Origin: VAZQ01 sp963712565
Lineage (GTDB): Bacteria > Pseudomonadota > Alphaproteobacteria > Rhizobiales > Xanthobacteraceae
Reading direction: 5' to 3'
Length of the DNA: 64,000 nucleotides
Assembly: GCA_963712565.1 (NCBI GenBank)
Contig: CAVQIP010000040.1
Span: 62,001 to 126,000 of the forward strand
Shown here: in pieces, positions 8,700 through 17,952 of the stretch
How the letters are laid out: each line of letters opens with the position of its first letter
Position numbering within the stretch: the stretch's first letter is position 1
Position numbers and translations under genes: made by a program
Notes under the pieces: model-generated
The model's database searches: none
The model's input: the letters and a program-made list of their open reading frames with translations, nothing else
What the model was told of the DNA's origin: nothing

Positions 8700-8797
8700 A
8701 GCCCAGCTCCTCCACTTTCCTCGTCCAGCCATCCATCATTGCATGCCGATGCCGCACGGGCGAGACCGCCCGCTCGGCGATCCCCCGCATCGTTGCC

Positions 8798-10190
8798 TCA
8801 GTGCGGCGGCATGGGAATCCACACCGGCGGCTTGCCCGAAAACCGCATCCGTCGCAGCACGACCTCGTCGGCGACGTCGAACGGCTTGAGGTAGACGTAA
8901 TAATTGTCCTTGCGCTCGAACACGTCGTCCTTCGGCATGCTGCTCGGGCTCACCAGCATGCTGCCGGAGAAGCGCACGTGCATGTAGTTGGGCAGCAACT
9001 GCGCGAAGTCCCTGACCCGGGCATCGAGCACGTAGCGGTAGGTCTGCTTGCTCTCGATCTTCACCACGCCGCTCGCGCTGTCGTCGATCGGCGTCAGCGG
9101 CACCTCCTGCCATGTGGTTCTGACCTGCACATAGGCGCGCATGTCCGGCGACATCACATAGATCGGCGGGCCGCCGCCGACGTTCTGCAGGTAGGTCGTC
9201 AATTCGTAGCGGCCGTCGCCGAGATCGCTGACCGACTGGACGTCGCCGCGCAGGCTGTTGAGCGCCATGTGCTGCAAGGCCGCGCTCCGCGCCGCGCGCT
9301 GGCGAACCTGCCCGCTCCTGGTATTTCTCGACCGCGAAGTTGGCCGCGAGGATGCCGGCGAGGATCACGGCTGTCGCCATCAGGAAGGTCTGCACGCCGC
9401 GCCACAGGCTGTCGCCCAGGCGGATGGGCACGCGCGCCGCGGCCGCCGCCGGCGCGGGCGCGAGCTCGGCCGGACCGAAGCGCCGCCGGCGTGGCGGCTC
9501 GACCACGGAGGACGGCAGGTCGGTCGCCGTCAAGACGCCTTGGCGCATCTCGTAGCTGCGCTGCGCCCGCTTGGCGAGCGCCAGATCGTGGGTGACGAGG
9601 ACGAAGCCGAAGGACTCCGTGCGCTGCAACTGCTCGAGCAGGTCGATGATGTCGGTCTCGGTGTCCTCGTCGAGGTCGCTCGTCGGCTCGTCGGCCAGCA
9701 GCAGCGCCGGCGAATTGACCAGCGCGCGGGCGATGGCCACCCGGCGCTGCTCGCCGCCGGACATGCTGGCGGGATAGGCGTCGGCGCGCTCCGCCAGCCC
9801 GACGCGTGCGAGCAGGTCGTAGGCGCGCGCATACGCCGCTTCCGCCGGCATGGTGCGGCCGAGCAGCGCGGGAACGGCGACGTTGTCGACCGCGGTGAGG
9901 TTCGACAACAGGCTCGGGAACTGGAAGACGAAGCCGACGCGGCGGGAGCGGAAGCTTGCCCGCTCCGTTTCCTTGAGCGTCCAGACGTCGGTGCCGTCGA
10001 GCACCAGCCGGCCTTGCGTCGGCGGCGTCAAGGCGCCGAGCATCGCCATCAGCGTGGACTTGCCCGAGCCGGACCGGCCCACGATGGACACGAAATCGCC
10101 GACCCGCAGCTCGAGACTGGCGTCGCGCACGGCTTCGTAGCCGGGAGCGGCGCCGTAGCGCTTGGTCAGCATTTGCGCCGACAGCGCCAC
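8798..10190 (-). CDS. LolD/MacB-like ABC ATPase fused to a membrane helix and extracytoplasmic domain (apparent +1 frameshift)
   Basis: The first 235 residues are a complete ATPase: GRSGSGKST (Walker A), FQFPSLLSN (Q-loop), MSGGEQRRVAIARA (signature), LLLADEPTSDLD (Walker B) and VTHD (H-loop). A proline/alanine linker and one helix (FLMATAVILAGILAANFAV) follow. Then comes a domain of about 160 residues with no family I recognise, presumably periplasmic. The frame breaks at the GGG run 9311-9313. Removing one base gives QERQVRQRAARSAALQHMALN and 463 residues in all. The start is GTG 10190, placed one base after the permease stop and served by a GAGGGG site. A C-terminal extracytoplasmic domain on a LolD-type ATPase is unusual. 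Confidence 0.8.
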
Positions 10191-10191
10191 G

Positions 10192-11476
10192 TCAGCGCCC
10201 CTCGGCCGCAATGAGCGCGTAGGGCGCCATGCGGCGCACCCGCCAGGCCGGCAGGAAGGCGCCGACGAGACCGAGGATCGCCGAGAACGCGATCGCCACG
10301 ATCGCGCCGACTTCGAGCACCGCCAGCGGCGGCCAGGAGAACGGGACGCCGAGCAGGTCGAAATAGAAGCCGAGCGAGCGCGCGAACGTCAGCAGCACGG
10401 CGGCGCCGAAGCCGAGACCGGCGATACCGCCCAGGCCGGTGATGATGGCCGCCTCGGCGAGAATGATCGTCATCACCTGGTTGGGCTTTGCTCCCATCGC
10501 GCGCAGCAGACCGACTTCGCGGTAGCGTTCCTGCACGATCGCCGAGAACAGCAGCGCGACCAGGATCAGCAGGGCGGCGAGCTGAAACGCGGTGAAGGCG
10601 GCGATGCCGATCAAGAGCGTGCTCAGCGCCTGCCGCGACGAGGTGAGGACGGCGTTGCCCTCGACGACCTTGACGTCGGGGAGCCGGGCGAGAGCGAACT
10701 TGACCTCCTCCACCTTGGCTCCCGGCGAGAGCTGCAGCAGGAAGGCCGAAACCCGGTCGAGCGGCAGATCGGGCGAGCAGACATCGGCGTGGCTCATGCC
10801 GGCGACCGGCGCGGCGCTCTCCGCCTGCGCCGGCGCGGCCGTCTTGGCGGCGGTACGCGCGTCCGAGGTACGGCAGAACGAGACGATGTCGGCGAGCGCG
10901 CGGAAGCTGAGAAAATACGACTCGTCGAACGGGCCGACGCCGGTCTTGCCGAGCCGGCCATCGATGCGCAACGGCATTCCGCACACGCTCACGGTTTCGC
11001 CCGGCCGGGCGGCGAGGCGCGCGCCCGCGATCAGGCCCTCGCGCGCTCCCGCCTGATGCTGCTCCAGCCAGGGCAGGACCGAGAAGTCGTGCGCCGGATC
11101 GAACGCGATCAGACTGGCGGTGCGACCCTCGACCAGCGCCGGGACGATGCGCTGCGGCGCGACCTGGGCGACTCCGCGGACGGCGCCGATTTGCTCCGCC
11201 AGGCCGGCGGGCAAGGTCGCCTCGGTCGGCTGCACGGTGAGCAGGCTCGCGGTGATATTCACCAGCGTCGCGCGCGGGACCACGACGAGGTCGGCGCCCA
11301 TGCGCGAGAAGCTCTGCGTCGATCCCCGCGCGCAACGCCCAGCCGGCGACGAAGCTGGCGAAGCCGATGCCGACCCCGAGCATCACGGCCACGCCGAGAA
11401 AGATCGCCCGCAATCGGCGGCGGCCGAGGTTCTGCGCGGCCAACCGGATCAGCAGCCAACGATGATGTCGCGCCAT
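10192..11476 (-). CDS. FtsX/MacB-type ABC permease (apparent +1 frameshift)
   Basis: Permease partner of the adjacent ATPase, in the mechanotransmission or lipoprotein-release class. An N-terminal helix (AIFLGVAVMLGVGIGFASF) is followed by a periplasmic domain of about 230 residues. Three C-terminal helices form the FtsX domain, with VQERYREVGLLRAMGA between the first two as in LolC/MacB. The frame breaks at the CCCC run 11324-11327. Dropping one base reads ALRAGSTQSFSRMGADL and yields 427 residues. The start at 11476 has a GGGGAG site. It lies 24 bases after the J-like gene and one base before the ATPase start, so it is clearly in the same operon. Confidence 0.85.
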
Positions 11477-11500
11477 CTCGCTCCCCGCGGCGAATGCAAC

Positions 11501-12166
11501 CTAGTCTCCGAGGAGAACGTCCCTGGCCGCGTTGATCTTGGTGATCAGGTAGCGGGTGCCGCCGACTTCCGGATCGAGGCATTGCTCGAGGCGGCGATGG
11601 GCCTCCCTGATCTCCTGCGCGCTCGAATTGGGCTCAAGCCCGAGGACGTCGAGCGCCTCCTGCGTCGACATGTGCAGGCGTCCGTTGCCGGCTGCTTTCG
11701 CCGGCCTGCCGGCGACCTGGCTGTCGGCGGGCCGGTGCTCGATCCGCGCGCCGGTCTGCTCGAGATAAGCCCGCAACACGGCAATCGACTGCCGCACCAG
11801 CTCGGGGTCGACCGGCGTGCGCGCGGTCGAGAATCCGCCCGGCACGATGCCGGCCCCGAGATCGGCGGCGGACGCGAAGCCGCCGCTCGTGGCGTTGGGC
11901 GGACCGAACAGCACGCGCCAGCGCGGCGCAGCCTGCACGAAGACCGGGAGCATGAAGGCCGCGAGCATCATCGCGAAGGTCCAGCGGCCGTTCACGACGA
12001 GCCACAACAGCACCCCCAGCGCCAGTGCGGCAAGCGCGACGACGGCCCACCGTCCCGAGTTGACGATCGTGCGGGGATCGGCGTTGAGGATCCAGCTGCC
12101 CACCTTGATCGCAGACACGAACAACGAGAGGCCCAGCGTCGCGTAGGCCACCACCGTCAAATCCAT
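11501..12166 (-). CDS. Membrane protein with degenerate J-domain
   Basis: 221 residues from ATG 12166. Helices lie at about 4-26, 40-58 and 62-80. They are followed by a linker and a C-terminal J-like domain (166-221: STQEALDVLGLEPNSSAQEI, then the AHRRLEQCLDPEVGG region). This matches the Pam18/TIM14-like membrane DnaJ proteins common in alphaproteobacteria. However, the HPD tripeptide needed to stimulate DnaK ATPase is replaced by LDPE (197-200). It would therefore be a Pam16-like adaptor or a non-functional J-protein. It is the first gene of the permease/ATPase/propeller operon, 24 bases upstream of the permease. An upstream extension of the frame to 12400 lacks a ribosome site. Confidence 0.75.
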   Translation of the reverse strand: MDLTVVAYATLGLSLFVSAIKVGSWILNADPRTIVNSGRWAVVALAALALGVLLWLVVNGRWTFAMMLAAFMLPVFVQAAPRWRVLFGPPNATSGGFASAADLGAGIVPGGFSTARTPVDPELVRQSIAVLRAYLEQTGARIEHRPADSQVAGRPAKAAGNGRLHMSTQEALDVLGLEPNSSAQEIREAHRRLEQCLDPEVGGTRYLITKINAARDVLLGD

Positions 12167-12293
12167 GGCGGGATATCCTCTTGAACCGTCAACGCAGCGG
12201 CAGGTCGCCGCGTCGATGGCGCCCCCGGCGGCCGCCCCGGCCCACGTCGAGAGCGAATTTGGCGTCGCGCGTGAACGGCGGCGAAGCAGAACC

Positions 12294-12575
12294 TCAATAT
12301 CCCCGGGCCCGGCTACCCTGACCCGTGGTGGCAGGTCCGCGGCCGCCTTGGCCGTACCACAAGTACCACGGATTCTGCACGCAATAGGCGCCGGCGCCAC
12401 GCGCCGTCAGCATGCATTGGTCGTACGAGGTGAAGGTGCAGCTCGTGCTGCCGCCGCGCGCACCCTGGTATTGGACGCACCAGGGGCGATAGATTTCGGC
12501 GACGCTCGGACGCGCATCGATGGCGGTCAGCGCGCAGACCGCGAACAAGGCAAACGCGGCTCGGATCGTTGTCAT
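12294..12575 (-). CDS. DUF3551 small exported protein (copy 1)
   Basis: 93 residues with a signal peptide (MTTIRAAFALFAVCALTAID..VAEIYRPWC) and a GGAG site before the ATG at 12575. The mature part has the DUF3551 pattern: YRPWCVQYQG, SCTFTSYDQCM, YCVQNPWYLW, with conserved cysteines that can pair. The C-terminus is Gly/Arg-rich. DUF3551 proteins are numerous in Bradyrhizobium-like genomes and have no known function. It is a clear tandem paralogue of the next gene. Its coding end lies 127 bases from the J-like gene start. Confidence 0.8.
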   Translation of the reverse strand: MTTIRAAFALFAVCALTAIDARPSVAEIYRPWCVQYQGARGGSTSCTFTSYDQCMLTARGAGAYCVQNPWYLWYGQGGRGPATTGQGSRARGY

Positions 12576-12673
12576 GGCAAGTCTCCTTGATCCTTTCCCG
12601 CCCCCACGTCCTTTCCGATTCCGCAATAACGCGCACGCCGCGCGTGCGGCGGCGCGAGCGGTCGTGCCAGCCC

Positions 12674-12925
12674 TTACCGTCTCCTGCCGCGCTCGCCGTG
12701 TTCGCCGTACCACAGATACCACGGGTTCTGCACGCAGACGCCGCCGCTGCCGGGGGTCGCCGTCATCCGGCATTGTTCGTACGAGGTGAAGCCGCAGTTC
12801 TGCCCACCGCGGCCCATATATTGCACGCACCAGGGCCGATAGGTTTCGGCCCGGCTCGGACCCGCGTCGATCAAGGTCAGCGGACAAAGGGCGAGCAAGG
12901 CAAAGGCGGCGCGCATCGTCTTCAT
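12674..12925 (-). CDS. DUF3551 small exported protein (copy 2)
   Basis: 83 residues, signal peptide MKTMRAAFALLALCPLTLID, then YRPWCVQYMG, NCGFTSYEQCRM, VCVQNPWYLWYG. The close match to the neighbouring copy over both the signal peptide and the Cys core shows tandem duplication; the C-terminal tails differ. The leader before the ATG (GGAGACCCACC) also resembles that of copy 1. The function is unknown; location is the periplasm or outside the cell. Confidence 0.8.
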   Translation of the reverse strand: MKTMRAAFALLALCPLTLIDAGPSRAETYRPWCVQYMGRGGQNCGFTSYEQCRMTATPGSGGVCVQNPWYLWYGEHGERGRRR

Positions 12926-13129
12926 GGTGGGTCTCCTTGACCCCTCCGACTCCAGCCGTCGATATTGCAGAACAAATTTGTCCCGGGCACAACGGGCATT
13001 GGCGCACGCGGCCTGCACGATGTCGTGAGACGCAAGGCAGCCGAAGCCGGCCCGGGCCATGGCGCCGGACGGGAAAGCCACGGGTGGACCCGGGCACCTA
13101 TCGGGAAAACGCTTCATTGAAGATGATGG

Positions 13130-13152
13130 ATTGCCGGGTCAAGCCCGGCAAT
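13130..13152. repeat. Dispersed palindrome (ATTGCCGGG-CCCGGCAAT)
   Basis: Perfect 9-base stem with a TCAAG loop, followed by GACGG, in the 282-base gap between copy 2 of DUF3551 and the sugar permease gene. This is a familiar dispersed element in Hyphomicrobiales genomes. It may also act as a terminator for the sugar ABC operon, which ends 56 bases away. Confidence 0.6.
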
Positions 13153-13207
13153 GACGGCGGCCAGCTCATTGCCGATTTGACGATTGCATGCCCATTGAAA
13201 GGCGCCG

Positions 13208-14131
13208 CTATTCCTTCACCGCCCCGGTCATCGCCGAGACGTAGTGCTCGACGAAGAAGGCGTAGAGGATCACCAGCGGCAGCGAGCCGACCAGCGCGCC
13301 CGCCATCAGCGAGCCCCAGCGGTAGATGTCGCCGTCGACGAACTCGTTGACGATGGCGACCGGCACGGTCTTGTGCTGGCTCGAGGAGATGAAGGTGAGC
13401 GCGTAGATGAATTCGTTCCAGCACAGCGTGAAGCAGAAGATGAAGGCGGAGATCAATCCCGGCACCGCCAGCGGCAGGACGATCTTGGTGAGGATCTGCC
13501 AGCGGCTGGCGCCGTCGATCAGCGCGCATTCCTCGAGCTCGAACGGGATGGTCTTGAAATAGCCCATCAGCAGCCAGGTCGAGAACGGGATCAAGATGGT
13601 GGGATAGGTGAGGATCAGCGCGAACGGCGTGTCGAACAGGCCGTATTGGAACACGACGGTGGAAAGCGGGATGAACAGGATCGACGGCGGCACCAGATAG
13701 GCGAGGAAGATCGCGCCGCCGACCCACTGCGCGCCCTTGTAGCGCAGCCGCACGATCGCGTAGGCCGCGAGCACGCTCGCGACGATGGACAGCACGGTCG
13801 AAGCCACCGCGACCAGGATCGTGTTCCACAGCCAGAGCGGATAGTAGGTCTCGAACAGCAGCTTCTCGATGTGCTTGAGCGTCGGCGTCCAGGTCCAGAA
13901 CGGATTGAAGCGATCGAGGTCGAGCAGCTGCTCGTCGGGCTTGATCGCGGTCAGCGCCATCCAATAGAACGGGAACAGCAGCACGAGCATGATCACGCCC
14001 AGCGGCAGATAGAGCGTGACGAGCCGCCGCGGCAGCGTCTCGAGATAGCTCATGCCCTCGGAATGGTCGGCGGTGACGCCGGTCAGCACCGCTTTCGGGT
14101 CCGCCACCTTGGAGGCGAGCGCGTCAGTCAT
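13208..14131 (-). CDS. Carbohydrate ABC transporter permease (MalG/UgpE family)
   Basis: 307 residues, six predicted helices. The EAA loop reads EECALIDGASRWQILTKIVL with the expected Gly and the following LPLAVPGL. This is the second inner-membrane subunit of a CUT1-type importer. Its ATG overlaps the stop of the first permease by 8 bases (ATGACTGA), which indicates coupled translation. It is the last gene of the four-gene operon ATPase, binding protein, permease 1, permease 2. The substrate is not deducible; sugars, polyols or glycerol phosphate are usual for the family. Confidence 0.92.
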   Translation of the reverse strand: MTDALASKVADPKAVLTGVTADHSEGMSYLETLPRRLVTLYLPLGVIMLVLLFPFYWMALTAIKPDEQLLDLDRFNPFWTWTPTLKHIEKLLFETYYPLWLWNTILVAVASTVLSIVASVLAAYAIVRLRYKGAQWVGGAIFLAYLVPPSILFIPLSTVVFQYGLFDTPFALILTYPTILIPFSTWLLMGYFKTIPFELEECALIDGASRWQILTKIVLPLAVPGLISAFIFCFTLCWNEFIYALTFISSSQHKTVPVAIVNEFVDGDIYRWGSLMAGALVGSLPLVILYAFFVEHYVSAMTGAVKE

Positions 14132-15083
14132 TGCTCTCCCCCTGCTGCCATTTCCGCCGCTGCAGCCCGAACCAGGAGATCAGGATGGCCGCGAGCAGGA
14201 ACGGAATCATCGCGGTCGAGATCGCCGCGCCCTCGCCGAGATAGCCCGCGAGGATCGCCCGCTGGTAGCTGAGCGTCGCCATCAGATGGGTGGCGTTGAC
14301 CGGACCGCCGCGCGTCATCACCCAGATCAGCTGGAAGTCGGTGAAGGTGAACAGCACCGAGAAGGTCATCACCACCGCGATGATCGGGGTCAGCAGCGGA
14401 TAGGTGATGTAGCGGAACATCTGCCAGGGAGAGGCGCCGTCGATGGTGGCGGCCTCGTACAGCGACGGCGGCATGGTCTGCAGTCCGGCGAGCAGCGTGA
14501 TGGCGACGAACGGCACGCCGCGCCAGATATTGGCGAAGATCACCGACCAGCGCGCGTTCCAGGGATCGCCGAGGAAGTCGATGTTGCTGCTTATGACGCC
14601 GAGCTGCCGCAGCGACCAGGAGATGATGGAAAACTGGCTGTCGTAGAGCCACCAGAACGCGATCGCCGAGAGCACCGTCGGCACGATGAAGGGGATCAGC
14701 ACCACCGAGCGAATCATCGCCTTGAACGGCAGGCTGTGGTTGAGCAGTACCGCGAGATAGAGCCCGACCGCGAATTTGATCACGCTGGCGACGCCGGTAT
14801 AGAGCAGGGTGTTGAACACCGAGAGCCAGAAGATGCTGTCGCCCCACAGCCATTCATAGTTCTCGGTGCCGATGAAGACGCCGGTGCGGCCGATGCGCGC
14901 GTCGGTGAGCGAGAGCCACATGCCGAGCCCGAGCGGATAGGCGAGGAACAGGATCAGGATCGCCGCCGCCGGCAGCATGAACCACAGGCCGAGCCAGTGG
15001 CGGTTGACCTTCAGCCGGTTCCACGCGCTGCTCTCGCGCGCGACACGCGACGCGAGGGGCGATTCAAGCAGCGCGTCGGCCAT
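14124..15083 (-). CDS. Carbohydrate ABC transporter permease (MalF/UgpA family)
   Basis: 319 residues with a basic N-terminus, a first helix at LGLWFMLPAAAILILFLAYP and six helices in total. The EAA loop is LYEAATIDGASPWQMFRYIT. It pairs with the downstream MalG-type subunit. It follows the binding-protein gene by about 100 bases, the only sizeable gap in the operon. No fusion or truncation is visible. Confidence 0.92.
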   Translation of the reverse strand: MADALLESPLASRVARESSAWNRLKVNRHWLGLWFMLPAAAILILFLAYPLGLGMWLSLTDARIGRTGVFIGTENYEWLWGDSIFWLSVFNTLLYTGVASVIKFAVGLYLAVLLNHSLPFKAMIRSVVLIPFIVPTVLSAIAFWWLYDSQFSIISWSLRQLGVISSNIDFLGDPWNARWSVIFANIWRGVPFVAITLLAGLQTMPPSLYEAATIDGASPWQMFRYITYPLLTPIIAVVMTFSVLFTFTDFQLIWVMTRGGPVNATHLMATLSYQRAILAGYLGEGAAISTAMIPFLLAAILISWFGLQRRKWQQGESND

Positions 15084-15184
15084 CGATCATGCTCCGCGTG
15101 GCGAGCCCGGCAAGAGCGTCGTCCTTCGCGGCGCGCGCGGCCGCGAAGGACGACCAAGCGGCGAACGCTCGTCCACCGCCGCCT

Positions 15185-16505
15185 TCACCGGTAGATGCGC
15201 TTGGCCTGGCGTTCCGCCACGGCGATCGCGCCTTTGACGTCCTCGCGTCCGGTGCAGTAGTTGGCGAACATGTCGAGCACCAGGAAGTCGGCGATCGCGG
15301 TCGCCGCCTTCTCTCCGACCGAGCCAAGACCGCCGGCGGTCAGCGTGCGCTTGGCAGCATCGCGGAACACCGTGCGCTTGGGGTCCGCCGTCCAGACCGG
15401 ATTGGCGTCATAGGCGTTGAGGCAGTGCGTGAGGTAGCCCTGCGCGGCGTCGATCCATTTGTTGAACTGATCGGCCTCCAGCATGTACGCCATCAGCGCC
15501 TTACAAGCCTGCGGGTACTTGGTGTAGTTCATCGCCAGCACCGGGTACATCAGGTGCAGCTCGGTCGGCTTGCCGATCGGGCCGATCGGCCAGAAGGCGT
15601 GATCCATGTCCTCGGCGATCTGCTTCTTGGTCGGGTCCTTGGTGGCCGCGACGTAGATCGAAATGCCGTTGTCGGTCCAATGGATCTCGCCGGCGAGGAA
15701 CGCCTTGTTGTTGGAAGCGTCGTTCCAGGAGGCGACGCCGGGGATCATGTTCTCGTAGAGCTGCTTGGCGTATTCGAGCGCCTTCGCGGTCTCCGGCGAG
15801 TTGATGATCACCTTGTCGTTCTTGTCGACGAGATTGCCGCCGAACGACCACAGGCACCAATGCACCCAGCCATTGCCGTCGCCGGAGGCGTGGCCGAGCG
15901 CCATGCCGCCGGGGGTATTATTCTTCTTGGTCGCCTTGGCATATTCGAGGAATTCGTCCGTGGTCGCCGGGAACTTGGAAAAGCCCGCCTTCTGCAGCGA
16001 CGAGATGCGGTAGTTCTGCATGTTGCCGCTGTAGCAGACCGGGATCGCGATCCACTTGTTGCCGCTCTTGCCGTAGGTCACCGCGCTCGGCACCCAGCCG
16101 CCATATTTCTTGCCCAGGTAGTCGGCGACGTCGGTGACGTCCACGCATTTCTGCGGGAACAGATGCGGCAGCGAGTAGAGGCCCCAGAACAGATCGGGCC
16201 CGGCGCCGGTATTGGCGGCCACCGACGCCTTCGGCTGAACGTCCTCGTAGGATTCGCGCGAGATGTTGACCTTGACGCCGGTCGCCTTGGTGAAGGCGTC
16301 GATCAGCGCCACGAACGCGTCGTCCTCGGACTGCACGAAATACTTCCAGCGCAGCATGGACAGCTGCGCGCCCTTCTCCGGCTTCCATGGCGCCGTCTGC
16401 GCCCAGGCGCGCGCCCAATCGAGCAGCGCCTCGCCGGTGAGCGCGCCGGCCGCGGCCAGCGCGGTGCGCGCCCTTGACCAGAGTACGGCGGGTGAACGTG
16501 GTCAT
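15185..16505 (-). CDS. Sugar ABC transporter substrate-binding protein (apparent +1 frameshift)
   Basis: Extracellular solute-binding protein family 1, 439 residues when corrected. The N-terminus MTTFTRRTLVKGA is a twin-arginine type signal. One surplus base around 16463-16473 must be dropped to continue as TALAAAGALTGEALLDWARA and then the mature start SMLRWKYFVQSEDDAF. The rest is intact through to RQAKRIYR. The start is ATG 16505, served by GGAGG, rather than the one 21 bases upstream. The gene begins 18 bases after the ATPase stop. Tat signals are common on this branch of CUT1 binding proteins. Confidence 0.88.
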
Positions 16506-16522
16506 GGTTGTTTCCTCCGTTG

Positions 16523-17590
<1,068 letters not shown>

Positions 17591-17952
17591 CTGCTCCTCC
17601 CGATACCTCGTGACGCAGCCGGTTCCGGGCCGTCGTCCGAGTGGGCCCGCGGGCTGCTTCGCACCCCCCGATTTGCGCCCCGACCCTCGGCAGCGGGCAG
17701 CCGAGCGCTGCAATTGAATGGGATTACCGGCGCAATTTCAATTCCCCGTTGGTGGCAAATCGTCTCCGCCGCGGGCCGCGACCGCGGGGCCGACGTCGGC
17801 CGGCGACATCGGCGCGGAGCGCGCGGCAGCAGCCAGGGCGCGGTCCGGCGCCGGCGCTCGATCCTCCTGCCGCGCCGCGCGGCCACTTGGTACTGGCGCT
17901 CAGCCGGCGCTCATTCGCTGGCGGGTGTCCGGCATTGGCACCAAATGCCGCG
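17591..17952. other. Divergent intergenic region
   Basis: 362 bases between the divergently read ABC ATPase and the GT-C glycosyltransferase. A rightward frame crosses it in continuity with the glycosyltransferase, but it has no ribosome site and reads as Arg/Pro/Ala-rich nonsense. Promoters for both directions are expected here; none was identified with confidence. Confidence 0.5.
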
